From the NCBI RefSeq assembly GCF_000159955.1, contig NZ_GG695975.1:207922-218088 (forward strand): DNA of 10,167 bases, read 5' to 3'. The first letter of the stretch is position 1, and every line of letters starts with the position of its first letter. Of the stretch, positions 1-7,338 are shown piece after piece. The position numbers and the translations under genes were made by a program. Source of the DNA: Paenibacillus sp. oral taxon 786 str. D14 (GTDB lineage Bacteria; Bacillota; Bacilli; Paenibacillales; Paenibacillaceae). Below the pieces are notes generated by a model that was not told where the DNA came from, made no database searches, and saw only the letters and a list, made by a program, of their open reading frames with translations.

Positions 1-8
1 TGGGCAAT

Positions 9-302
9 ATGAAATTGGCGACGGATCGAAAAAGTCATCATTCAGAGACGACAAAAAACGATTTAACCAACCGTTTGAATCGAATCGAAGGTCAGATTAG
101 AGGAATAAAAGGAATGATCGATCGGGATACCTACTGTGATGATGTACTAAACCAAATCGCTTCGGTTCAATCTGCTCTAAACGGTGTTGCAAAATTGTTA
201 TTGGAGCATCATATGAAGAGTTGTATTATTGAGCGAATCCAGGAGGGGGATACTAGTGTAGTGAAGGAACTTATGGTGACAGTGAACAAATTAATGAAGT
301 GA
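9..302 (+). CDS. csoR: CsoR-family copper-sensing transcriptional repressor
   Basis: A 97-residue all-helical repressor of the CsoR/RcnR family, which binds operator DNA as apo-protein and lets go when Cu(I) binds. The family signature is clear: a basic first helix (NRLNRIEGQIRGIKGMI, residues 21-37) and the Cu(I) ligand triad Cys43, His68, Cys72. The ligand spacing (25 and 4 residues) equals that of the known CsoR proteins of Mycobacterium tuberculosis and Bacillus subtilis, and the length matches the roughly 100-residue Bacillus form. Tyr42 precedes the first Cys as in copper sensors. Only 8 bases precede the ATG, so the ribosome binding site, the promoter and a slightly longer N-terminus cannot be excluded. 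Its likely target is the inverted repeat in the copA promoter at 3965-3981. Unlike a simple csoR-copZA operon, it is separated from copA by two unrelated genes. Confidence 0.93.
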   Translation: MKLATDRKSHHSETTKNDLTNRLNRIEGQIRGIKGMIDRDTYCDDVLNQIASVQSALNGVAKLLLEHHMKSCIIERIQEGDTSVVKELMVTVNKLMK

Positions 303-310
303 TGAGTTGG

Positions 311-338
311 TTGACGAATAAATCTGACTGAATAAAAT
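311..338 (+). promoter_or_regulatory. Probable sigma-A promoter of the membrane SAM-fold gene
   Basis: TTGACG at 311-316 and TAAAAT at 333-338 are separated by 16 bp, just after the csoR stop codon. This suggests that the 731-residue membrane protein has its own promoter, though readthrough from csoR is possible because no terminator hairpin is visible in 303-391. No CsoR-type inverted repeat overlaps this promoter. Confidence 0.5.
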
Positions 339-391
339 TATGGCAATGGATCACACTGTAATCGTACCTATTTCATAAGGAGTATTGATCA

Positions 392-2587
392 ATGTACCGA
401 TTACAACCACGAGCAGTTGTCAAAGATATGACGGTAGTTTTTTTCTCATCCTTAGCCATGATTATATTTGAAATATTTCTTTCCCGATTTTTTTCTGTCA
501 TTTTGGATTATAACTATGTTTTTTTAATTATTTCTTTAGCTACATTAGGGATAGGCGTTGGCGGTTATTTGGCTTATAAATGGAACGAACGATTTATTGA
601 AATGAGCACTTCGATATTGGGAACATTCGCAGTTTCAATGATGCTCGTGGTTTTGACTATGTATGCATTACCTTATCAGGGCATTGTTTTTTATGCACTA
701 TGCGCCATATTGCCTTTTATTCTGGGGGGACTTATTCTGGCTGGCACTATGCAATCCAGCAAGGAGCAGGTTCATATTTTATATTTTGTTGATTTGGTTG
801 CTGCTGGATTAGGGGCTACGGGAGCCATTTTCTTGATGAATGCGATTAACCCTATTCAAACTATAGGTCTAATAACATTTGTATTGATTTTTGTATATTT
901 AGTTGTCAGCTATCGCAAAACAGGAAGATGGTCAAAGTTCGTTTACAGTTTCGTTTTGATGGGACTCGCCCTTAATATGGTTTATCCCTTTTTGGACTTC
1001 ATCGAATTTAAAGCATATCGAACTAGTCCGTTTACCGTTTTTTCAAAGAGACCGGATGCAAAAATTGTTTATACACATTGGGATGCGTTTTCCAGAACGG
1101 ATGTTTACGATACCAAAGATGAATTGCTTTATATGACGATTGATGGAAGTGCGATGTCCCCGATTTCTAAATATTCCAAAGAACTCAAAGAAGTGGACTA
1201 CTTGCTAACTACAACCGGTGCGCTTTCATTTCAGCATGGGCCTAAGAAAAGCGCATTGATTATCGGGGCAGGAGGAGGACAGGAAGTATTGACTGCTCAA
1301 ATGTCCGGCTTTGAAGAAATCGATGCAGTAGATATCAATAAGGGGAGTTTTGATGCGGTTCATGCTCTAGCAGGGCTTTCAGGTGATATTTTTCATCAAA
1401 ACGGTGTTAAGGAGATTATTTCTGATGGGCGAAGCTACATAAAAAAAACCACAAAAAAGTATGACCTCATTTATTTATCTCTGGTTAAAAAGCAATCCGA
1501 AAATGGGCTTGGTCTGGCTTTAACTGAAAACTTCATCTATACGCATGAAGCATTAAAGGATTACATGAATAGACTGAATAGCGATGGCAGGCTTGCCTTC
1601 TTGCTACATGATGACACGGAATTGAATAAAATGATGTATGCTGCGAAGAAATATTATCAGGGACAGGGTATGGATGAAAAATCCATAAAAAACTATATCG
1701 CTGTGGTGGGAACTTACCAGCATTTAGGCCATGTTCTTGTTGGTATGAAAGGGCCCATCATAAATCGGCCGTTACTTATACTCCAGAAACAGCCTATGGA
1801 CAAAGAAATGGCTCAGTTGCTAATGGATTCAACTTTACATATTCAACAAATTCCGATTCATATCCCTCATATAAACGATCAATACGGAACACTACAAGCA
1901 TTATTTAACACACAACATGTCAACGTGAATTCTAATCGGGACGACAGGCCATTCTTTTATAATAAAACGAACCAATTCCCTATGGGACTTGTCGTCGCGA
2001 TTATGATTCCTATATTAGTGGCTATGTTTTTACTACGTAGGAGGGTGTTATCTTCAGGACAAGCCGTTTATTTTTCCGGTATCGCTATTGGATTTATGTT
2101 AATTGAAGTTACATTTATCCAAAAGCTGAGCTTGCCATTAGGCCATCCAACTCGATCTTTTGTCACTGTTCTGGGAGTTCTTTTGGTAGCCGGCGGAATA
2201 GGAAGTTATTGCTCAAAGCAAGGGAAAACCATTTATGGCCGGTATTCCCCGTTAGTGATAATTGGATTTTTAGCTTTATTGGCAAACACGCTAGTTGGTT
2301 TATTCGATCATTCTTTGGAAATCCCGGAAACTCACCGCATGTTCATAATTGTCGTGCTGCTTTTCCCGCTAGGGTTCTTTATGGGGATGCCTTTTCCCCA
2401 TGGACTTGCTCATTTGCAACATGAACAAGTTGCTATGAGTTGGGGAATTAATGGAGTCATGACCGTAGTCGGCTCATTACTTGCCGCAGCGTTATCACTA
2501 ACCTTTGGGTTTACAGTCACCCTATGGATAGGAGCATCCATATATATCCTTTTGTTCATATTCCAGCCTACAGTAAAGTCGGTATAA
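392..2587 (+). CDS. Multi-pass membrane protein with spermidine-synthase-like SAM-binding domain
   Basis: This 731-residue protein has three blocks. About seven hydrophobic segments lie in residues 13-203. A cytosolic-type Rossmann domain follows at about 205-525, and about five or six more membrane segments lie in 530-725. The middle block has a glycine-rich nucleotide loop (GAGGGQEVL, 292-300), an acidic strand end (VDIN, 313-316) and DGR at 345-347, as in the spermidine synthase/methyltransferase fold. It also has DDRPFFYN (517-524), which I recognise from long membrane-bound spermidine-synthase-like proteins. The Asp-rich catalytic motif of true aminopropyltransferases, expected after YDLI (357-360), is replaced by YLSLVKK, so polyamine synthesis should not be assumed. 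GHPTRS (584-589) and GMPFPHG (665-671) lie in the C-terminal membrane block. AAGGAG at 377-382 sits 9 bases before the ATG. The substrate is unknown; a link to copper is suggested only by the neighbouring csoR. Confidence 0.8.
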   Translation: MYRLQPRAVVKDMTVVFFSSLAMIIFEIFLSRFFSVILDYNYVFLIISLATLGIGVGGYLAYKWNERFIEMSTSILGTFAVSMMLVVLTMYALPYQGIVFYALCAILPFILGGLILAGTMQSSKEQVHILYFVDLVAAGLGATGAIFLMNAINPIQTIGLITFVLIFVYLVVSYRKTGRWSKFVYSFVLMGLALNMVYPFLDFIEFKAYRTSPFTVFSKRPDAKIVYTHWDAFSRTDVYDTKDELLYMTIDGSAMSPISKYSKELKEVDYLLTTTGALSFQHGPKKSALIIGAGGGQEVLTAQMSGFEEIDAVDINKGSFDAVHALAGLSGDIFHQNGVKEIISDGRSYIKKTTKKYDLIYLSLVKKQSENGLGLALTENFIYTHEALKDYMNRLNSDGRLAFLLHDDTELNKMMYAAKKYYQGQGMDEKSIKNYIAVVGTYQHLGHVLVGMKGPIINRPLLILQKQPMDKEMAQLLMDSTLHIQQIPIHIPHINDQYGTLQALFNTQHVNVNSNRDDRPFFYNKTNQFPMGLVVAIMIPILVAMFLLRRRVLSSGQAVYFSGIAIGFMLIEVTFIQKLSLPLGHPTRSFVTVLGVLLVAGGIGSYCSKQGKTIYGRYSPLVIIGFLALLANTLVGLFDHSLEIPETHRMFIIVVLLFPLGFFMGMPFPHGLAHLQHEQVAMSWGINGVMTVVGSLLAAALSLTFGFTVTLWIGASIYILLFIFQPTVKSV

Positions 2588-2592
2588 CAACT

Positions 2593-3843
2593 TTACACAG
2601 TCTTGGCGATTTTTCCTAATACACTCAAATCTGAGCCGAACATGCACATTGCATCACAATTCTGACGTAGTTCAGAAAAAAGGATATAAGAAATCGGGAA
2701 ATGCACGCCTTGTTGGAAAGATGGTCTTAATAGTTGGGCCTTTATTTCCTTTTCCCTTTTTTCAGGGGCAACAAGATATAGTCGGCTTTCATGACTTGTT
2801 ATAGATATGGAGAGGTCATGTAGTCTAAGAATTCCGGAATAGATTGATGTACTTTTCTCCACTTCAAACGCACTTACTATTTGATTTCTTTCATTTATCC
2901 ATAAGACATCGATAAGGGAGATCGTTTGTGCCGTTTGTTTTGGTATAGCTGGCAGATCCAATGAAGGGATCGAAAACTCACCAAGCTTTATACCATTCCA
3001 CTCCCTTTTATGATCATTTTGAGCAATCCAAACTTTATAACCCAACGCGAAACCAACCTTAGCTAAATGTGCTTGCATTTCAGAATGTTCATTTTCTTCT
3101 ACGATGTTCTGAACTACTTCTTGGTGTCTTTTAGTCCAATTAACGTTTTGGGCATTATCAAAAGATGCAACAAATTTTTCGGCATTCTGCTCAAAAATGT
3201 AACGACCAGAGCCAATTTCAAACAAAAGACCACTAATAGCTCCCAAATCCTTAGAAAAATGAATTCGGTATTTTTCATTTACTGAGATAATTGTCTCCCT
3301 CATTTGCAAATAAGCACTCCAGGATCCTAACTTTATTTTCATGTCAAAAAGAGTGTTAAACCCATTAACAATGGCAGTATTAAATGGAGGGAAGAGAGTG
3401 GGGTGCAGGAAATAAAGAATATTAGCTACAGCAGGACCAAGTCCTTTTATTTGGAGTTGATCAAGTTTCACAATCTCCTGAAGAATTTGTCTTTCATTAG
3501 TGGTTGAAATACAAGCTTTCAAAAAACGCCCGAATGCTAACTGATTACTTTCATTTTCATAAATGTCGGGTATACGAAGTTTAGGTTTCCAATAAAAAGC
3601 ATGGGCTGCTCCAGTAAATATTTGTTTTTGCTCAGAAATTGCTGTAATAACTGTTTCTAAAAGCGAGCCTTTAAAATCATTTCCGAAAGTTCTATTTTCT
3701 ATGGCGTTAATCACTTCGAATAACCCATTTCTAATCGTGCGAAATGCTTTTAATCTTTCCTCATTATTCAGAAACCATATTTGGTAAACGGATTCTTTAT
3801 CTAGCTTATATTCATTAGCTAATTTTGTAATCAATTCGTTCAT
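2593..3843 (-). CDS. Orphan restriction-endonuclease-like protein (HhH plus PD-(D/E)XK-like core)
   Basis: A 416-residue soluble protein, probably a nuclease. Residues 130-147 (LQIKGLGPAVANILYFLHP region) look like a helix-hairpin-helix or DNA-glycosylase-like DNA-binding hairpin. The C-terminal part has the layout of a PD-(D/E)XK core: a helix with Glu255 (EMQAHLAKVGFALGYKVWIA), then Asp312 in ISLIDVLW, then AFEVEKS at 325-331. There the ExE(K) arrangement of Glu327/Glu329 recalls ExE variants of the fold. The stretch STSIYSGILRLHDL (331-344) follows, a pattern I associate with restriction-like proteins of unknown specificity. No DNA methyltransferase or other restriction-modification gene lies nearby. 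GGAGGG (plus-strand 3848-3853) sits 4 bases before the ATG. The stop lies 5 bases from the stop of the convergent membrane-protein gene. Base composition looks more A+T-rich than copA, which fits acquired DNA. The nuclease call is inference from motifs. Confidence 0.6.
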   Translation of the reverse strand: MNELITKLANEYKLDKESVYQIWFLNNEERLKAFRTIRNGLFEVINAIENRTFGNDFKGSLLETVITAISEQKQIFTGAAHAFYWKPKLRIPDIYENESNQLAFGRFLKACISTTNERQILQEIVKLDQLQIKGLGPAVANILYFLHPTLFPPFNTAIVNGFNTLFDMKIKLGSWSAYLQMRETIISVNEKYRIHFSKDLGAISGLLFEIGSGRYIFEQNAEKFVASFDNAQNVNWTKRHQEVVQNIVEENEHSEMQAHLAKVGFALGYKVWIAQNDHKREWNGIKLGEFSIPSLDLPAIPKQTAQTISLIDVLWINERNQIVSAFEVEKSTSIYSGILRLHDLSISITSHESRLYLVAPEKREKEIKAQLLRPSFQQGVHFPISYILFSELRQNCDAMCMFGSDLSVLGKIAKTV

Positions 3844-3875
3844 AACGCCCTCCGATGGTAATACAAACTTCTCCC

Positions 3876-3905
3876 ATTATACTTCTCCTCTTCAAAAGTG
3901 GGCAA
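3876..3905 (-). promoter_or_regulatory. Promoter of the nuclease-like gene
   Basis: Read on the minus strand, TTGCCC (plus 3900-3905) and a perfect TATAAT (plus 3876-3881) are 18 bp apart. They lie about 33 bases upstream of the ATG at 3843. The promoter is divergent from the copA promoter, whose -35 lies about 50 bases away. No CsoR-type operator overlaps it, so it is probably not copper-controlled by CsoR. Confidence 0.6.
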
Positions 3906-3954
3906 TACTAAGGAATGTCGATAAAAGGAACACCAACAAAATAAAAATAATGCA

Positions 3955-3984
3955 TTGACATAGGATACCCCAGTAGGGTATATT
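3955..3984 (+). promoter_or_regulatory. copA promoter
   Basis: A consensus -35, TTGACA (3955-3960), and a -10, TATATT (3979-3984), are separated by 18 bp. The expected transcript starts near 3991, giving a leader of about 35 bases. The spacer is almost filled by the CsoR-type operator, so repressor binding would block RNA polymerase directly. Confidence 0.8.
3965..3981 (+). promoter_or_regulatory. CsoR operator (copper box) in the copA promoter
   Basis: This is a perfect inverted repeat, ATACCC-N5-GGGTAT, with the spacer at 3971-3975. Known CsoR operators are G/C-tract pseudo-palindromes of the form TACCC...GGGTA upstream of copper genes. The location between -35 and -10 is what is expected for repression. 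It is the only such repeat I found in the intergenic regions of the window. Confidence 0.8.
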
Positions 3985-4025
3985 TTGATTAAGCAATTAC
4001 TTGAAAAAAACGAGGTGGATCGGAC

Positions 4026-6434
4026 ATGGCAAGCAAACAGGTTTCGTTGCAGATCTCTGGTATGACATGTGCTGCTTGTGCTACAAGGATTGAAAAAGGA
4101 TTAAACAAAGTGAACGGAGTAGAATCGGCTAATGTCAATTTAGCATTAGAGAAAGCAACGATTCACTTTGATTCGGATAAAACCGACGTTGAGGCTTTTG
4201 AAAAGAAAATTTCTGATCTTGGATATGGCACTGTAAAGTCTGCGGCTGATTTCCAAATCGGGGGAATGACATGCGCTGCATGTGCTACACGAATCGAAAA
4301 GGGGCTTAATAAGCTACCGGGAGTAACTAAGGCTAACGTAAATTTGGCCATGGAATCGGCTCACGTGGAATACACTCCATCCGAGGTTACAGTGGAGGAT
4401 ATGATCCAACGGGTACAGAAGCTAGGTTATCAGGCCACGCCGAAAAGCGAATCAAAGCAAGAGGACCATAGGGCCAAGGCGATCCGGAAACAAAAAGTGA
4501 AACTAATTATCTCCGCAGCACTTTCCTTGCCTTTGCTATGGGCAATGATCGCGCATTTCCAATGGACTTCCTCTATGTGGATTCCAGGGTTTCTGTTAAA
4601 CCCTTGGGTTCAACTGGTATTAGCCGCTCCGGTGCAATTTTGGATCGGGAAAGAGTTTTATACGGGAGCGTATAAAGCACTTAGAAATAAAAGTGCTAAC
4701 ATGGATGTTCTAATTGCCCTTGGCACATCAGCGGCTTACTTCTATAGCGTATATAAGACTTTTGAATGGCAGTTTATGGGGGGGCATCATGGAACGGCTG
4801 AGCTTTATTTTGAAACAAGTTCCGTCCTCATCACATTGGTCATCCTGGGTAAATTGTTTGAAATGCTTGCCAAGGGGCGTACTTCTGAAGCGATTAAAAC
4901 TTTAATGGGATTACAGGCCAAGACGGCTTTGGTTATACGTGATGGTCAAGAAGTATCTCTGCCGGTGGAGCAGGTCATCGTAGGCGACTTGATCATGGTT
5001 AAACCGGGAGAGAAGATCCCGGTTGATGGAGTCGTTGTTGAAGGCACTTCGTCGATTGACGAGTCCATGATCACGGGTGAAAGCATTCCGGTTGAGAAAA
5101 ATCCCGGTGAAGGTGTCATTGGAGCCACAATCAATAAAAACGGTTCTTTGAAGATTAAAGCTACCAAGGTGGGCAAAGAAACTGCCCTGGCTCAAATTAT
5201 AAAGGTGGTTGAAGAAGCCCAAGGCTCGAAGGCGCCTATTCAAAGAGTGGCCGACCGTATTTCTGGCGTGTTTGTGCCAATCGTCGTAGCCATTGCTGTA
5301 GTAACGTTTCTAATATGGTATTTCTTTGTAGCTCCAGGCAACTTTGCGGAGGCGCTGGAAAAATTGATTGCCGTTCTTGTAATCGCCTGCCCTTGCGCCC
5401 TCGGGTTGGCTACGCCAACCTCGATTATGGCCGGCTCCGGACGCGCTGCAGAGGCGGGGATATTATTCAAAGGGGGTGAACATTTAGAATCAACGCATAA
5501 GATTAATGCCATTATTCTGGATAAAACAGGAACGGTCACAAAAGGAAAACCTGAGCTTACGGATGTTATATCAGACGCATTAAACGAAGATGAGTTCTTG
5601 CGTTTGGTTGCGGCCGCCGAGAAAAAGTCGGAGCATCCGCTTGCCGAAGCTATCGTAAACGGTGCGGTTTCCAGAGGAATCAAAATTCCGGAAACGGAGC
5701 AATTTGAAGCGATACCCGGACATGGAATTCGCGCTGTTGTAGATGGCCGTGAACTGTTGGTTGGAACCCGAAAACTCCTAGCTTCTCGGAACATCGATTA
5801 TTCTGAGGCGGTTTCCAATATGGAGGACCTGGAGACGGGAGGCAAGACGGCAATGCTGGTAGCCATTGATAATGCCTACACTGGGCTGGTTGCGGTTGCC
5901 GATACGATTAAAGAAACCTCAAAAGCAGCTGTCTCAAGATTGAAACAACTGGGTATTGAAGTGGTTATGATTACAGGGGATAACCAAAGAACGGCAAATG
6001 CCATCGCCAAAGAAGTAGGTATTGAACACGTATTAGCAGAGGTTTTGCCTGAAGGTAAGGCAGAAGAGGTCAAGAAGCTTCAAGCTCAAGGCAAAAAAGT
6101 AGCGATGGTCGGAGACGGTATTAATGATGCCCCTGCTCTTGCTACTGCGGACATAGGCATGGCTATTGGTACAGGTACCGACGTGGCCATGGAAGCGGCG
6201 GATGTTACCTTAATGCGGGGAGATCTAAACAGCATTCCGGATGCGATCTATATGAGTCGTAAAACCATGAGCAATATTAGACAAAACTTCTTTTGGGCTT
6301 TGGCATATAACTCTTTGGGAATTCCGATTGCGGCTCTTGGTTTCCTAGCCCCATGGCTTGCGGGGGCGGCGATGGCTTTTAGTTCGGTATCCGTCGTACT
6401 TAATTCGCTTCGTCTACAAAGAGTAAAATTATAA
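4026..6434 (+). CDS. copA: Copper-exporting P1B-type ATPase CopA
   Basis: This 802-residue membrane pump hydrolyses ATP to export Cu(I) from the cytoplasm. Two N-terminal heavy-metal-associated domains carry GMTCAAC motifs (Cys15/Cys18 and Cys83/Cys86). Eight membrane segments follow in the usual P1B order. Visible catalytic elements are TGES (350-353) of the actuator domain, the transport motif CPC (455-457), the phosphorylated Asp499 in DKTGT, the HP pair (537-538) of the nucleotide domain, and GDGIND (696-701). YN at 761-762 and MAFSS (783-787) in the last two helices complete the Cu(I)-type signature, as opposed to Zn/Cd/Pb pumps. The length is that of Bacillus CopA. GAGGTG (4012-4017) lies 8 bases before the ATG. 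The gene forms an operon with copZ (43-base gap to the chosen copZ start) under a CsoR-type operator. The order copA-copZ is the reverse of Bacillus subtilis copZA. Confidence 0.97.
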   Translation: MASKQVSLQISGMTCAACATRIEKGLNKVNGVESANVNLALEKATIHFDSDKTDVEAFEKKISDLGYGTVKSAADFQIGGMTCAACATRIEKGLNKLPGVTKANVNLAMESAHVEYTPSEVTVEDMIQRVQKLGYQATPKSESKQEDHRAKAIRKQKVKLIISAALSLPLLWAMIAHFQWTSSMWIPGFLLNPWVQLVLAAPVQFWIGKEFYTGAYKALRNKSANMDVLIALGTSAAYFYSVYKTFEWQFMGGHHGTAELYFETSSVLITLVILGKLFEMLAKGRTSEAIKTLMGLQAKTALVIRDGQEVSLPVEQVIVGDLIMVKPGEKIPVDGVVVEGTSSIDESMITGESIPVEKNPGEGVIGATINKNGSLKIKATKVGKETALAQIIKVVEEAQGSKAPIQRVADRISGVFVPIVVAIAVVTFLIWYFFVAPGNFAEALEKLIAVLVIACPCALGLATPTSIMAGSGRAAEAGILFKGGEHLESTHKINAIILDKTGTVTKGKPELTDVISDALNEDEFLRLVAAAEKKSEHPLAEAIVNGAVSRGIKIPETEQFEAIPGHGIRAVVDGRELLVGTRKLLASRNIDYSEAVSNMEDLETGGKTAMLVAIDNAYTGLVAVADTIKETSKAAVSRLKQLGIEVVMITGDNQRTANAIAKEVGIEHVLAEVLPEGKAEEVKKLQAQGKKVAMVGDGINDAPALATADIGMAIGTGTDVAMEAADVTLMRGDLNSIPDAIYMSRKTMSNIRQNFFWALAYNSLGIPIAALGFLAPWLAGAAMAFSSVSVVLNSLRLQRVKL

Positions 6435-6477
6435 AAAGTGAATTCAAAAACGAAATCAAGATATGGAGGTAACAAAC

Positions 6478-6675
6478 ATGAAAGCAAATTTAATCGTTGA
6501 AGGTATGCACTGTGGAGGCTGCGCTAAAAAGGTGGAAACATCAGTAGAGAATGTTGGTGCATCGTGTGAAGTTGATTTAGCTTCCAAATCCGTTGCAGTT
6601 GAGTTCGACGATAATAAAGTTTCTTTGGATGAGATTAAAGAAGCCATTAACAAGACAGGCTATAAAGTAAATTAA
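6478..6675 (+). CDS. copZ: Copper chaperone CopZ
   Basis: A 65-residue single heavy-metal-associated domain, the cytosolic Cu(I) chaperone that hands copper to CopA. The metal loop is GMHCGGC, with Cys12 and Cys15; MxCxxC is the family motif, and His11 takes the place of the usual Thr. The C-terminal INKTGYKV matches the last strand of the ferredoxin-like fold. I chose the ATG at 6478 because a strong GGAGGT (6465-6470) lies 7 bases before it. An in-frame ATG at 6463 would add five residues, but it overlaps that ribosome binding site and has none of its own. An additional Cys30 lies outside the metal loop. The gene is the last of the copA-copZ operon and is followed by a strong terminator. 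Confidence 0.93.
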   Translation: MKANLIVEGMHCGGCAKKVETSVENVGASCEVDLASKSVAVEFDDNKVSLDEIKEAINKTGYKVN

Positions 6676-6711
6676 ATGATTAGTTCAATATTTCTTTGAA
6701 TGCCAGTTACG

Positions 6712-6741
6712 AACAAGCACTCGATTGAGTGCTTGTTTTTT
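6712..6741 (+). terminator. Intrinsic terminator of the copA-copZ operon
   Basis: A perfect 11-bp stem (6712-6722 with 6727-6737, AACAAGCACTC arm) closes a GATT loop and runs into six T residues (6736-6741). It lies 36 bases after the copZ stop. The minus strand has no T run after the stem, so it acts only for rightward transcription. It insulates the copper operon from the next unit. Confidence 0.93.
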
Positions 6742-6784
6742 GCGGTAGTGATATCATGGTAGGTTGGCTTGAGCCCAAATTACT

Positions 6785-6828
6785 TCTTATTTGATTCTCA
6801 GGTTAATCTCATAACAAACTCATTTTTG
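6785..6828 (+). promoter_or_regulatory. Tandem 11-bp half-sites, probable response-regulator operator (four copies)
   Basis: Four direct 11-bp units start at 6785, 6796, 6807 and 6818. Their first six bases are TCTTAT, TCTCAG, TCTCAT and ACTCAT. The last unit ends 5 bp before the -10 at 6834. OmpR/PhoB-family response regulators bind head-to-tail half-sites about 11 bp apart upstream of or across the -35, and such a regulator is encoded at 7339-8016. The same array occurs before the marR gene at 9454-9508. Assignment to this regulator is inference. Confidence 0.65.
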
Positions 6829-6839
6829 TTGATTATAAT
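6811..6839 (+). promoter_or_regulatory. Promoter of the cupredoxin / two-component operon
   Basis: A perfect -10, TATAAT (6834-6839), has a poor -35, ATAACA (6811-6816), at 17 bp. The -35 lies inside the 11-bp repeats, which is typical of promoters that need an activator. The first good start codon, at 6880, lies about 40 bases downstream. Confidence 0.6.
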
Positions 6840-6879
6840 AACTGGCATAAAGATGAAATTTTTGAAAGCGGGGAACTCC

Positions 6880-7275
6880 ATGAGCATTTATCAATGGGGA
6901 GGTACTTTATTAATCCTACTGTTTATTGTCGGGAGTATCGGTTTCTTATTTAGGAAAAAAAAGAAACACCACATTATTCTCAGCCCATCAGGTTATCAAG
7001 AAGTAAAGATCCGCGTGAATGGAAAGTACATGCCGAATACGATTGTTGTACAACGAGGTAAACCTGTCCGTATGGAATTTGTCAGGGAGGAAAAGACGGC
7101 TTACTCAGAATTGGTCGTGTTCCCCCACTATCATAAGAGTATAGTGCTGCCGTACGGGCAAAAGGCAACAGTAGAACTGTTTCCTAATGAAGCAGGGAGC
7201 TACCGGTTTACTAGCCAAATGGGAAGGTACCAAGGGACAATGGTTGTTCGAGACACAACAGAAAAGTATAAATAA
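6880..7275 (+). CDS. Membrane-anchored cupredoxin-fold protein, CupA-like, with altered copper ligands
   Basis: This 131-residue protein has an N-terminal anchor (residues 6-24), a Lys cluster (25-29) and one cupredoxin-like beta domain (about 38-124). YQEVKIRVNGKYMPNTIVVQRGKPV (39-63), VVFP (79-82) and the closing SYRFTSQMG (107-115) align by eye with small membrane cupredoxins such as pneumococcal CupA. Those use a Cys in the ETSSCSEEVVFP region and a second Cys in FTCGMGM to bind Cu(I). Here the two Cys positions are Tyr75 and Ser112, and the second Met is Arg116; only Met114 remains. His30, His31, His83 and His85 could form a different site. The start at 6880 follows a weak GGGGA (6870-6874) and gives a normal anchor. 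A TTG at 6769 would start upstream of the predicted promoter. The gene probably forms an operon with the response regulator 63 bases downstream. Its function is unproven. Confidence 0.75.
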   Translation: MSIYQWGGTLLILLFIVGSIGFLFRKKKKHHIILSPSGYQEVKIRVNGKYMPNTIVVQRGKPVRMEFVREEKTAYSELVVFPHYHKSIVLPYGQKATVELFPNEAGSYRFTSQMGRYQGTMVVRDTTEKYK

Positions 7276-7338
7276 AAACCTTCGGACTACAATAAATAAA
7301 GCAGACAGTCATGGGGTAAGTGGAGAGGTGAAAAGTTA

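Noticed and set aside
2209..2424. 71-codon plus-strand frame inside the membrane SAM-fold gene
   Set aside because: It is out of frame with a well-supported long gene and has no independent start signals.
392..2587. Reading the SAM-fold gene as the DNA methyltransferase partner of the nuclease-like gene
   Set aside because: The SAM domain is flanked by membrane helices and has spermidine-synthase-like motifs, with no DNA methyltransferase catalytic motif (NPPY, DPPY or PC).
4911..5243. 110-codon open frame on the minus strand inside copA
   Set aside because: It overlaps the actuator-domain region of copA and shows no family motif or ribosome binding site.
5240..5794. 184-codon open frame on the minus strand inside copA
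   Set aside because: It is opposite the conserved ATPase core and encodes a low-complexity Ser/Ala/Thr-rich product with no recognisable motif: a shadow of copA.
6764..6778. Imperfect palindrome around TTGGCT / GCCCAA
   Set aside because: The pairing needs a shift, the stem is four bases, and there is no matching copy or promoter context.
6769..6879. TTG start extending the cupredoxin protein by 37 residues
   Set aside because: It lies upstream of the predicted promoter and operator (6785-6839), has no good ribosome binding site, and puts extra hydrophobic sequence before a normal membrane anchor.
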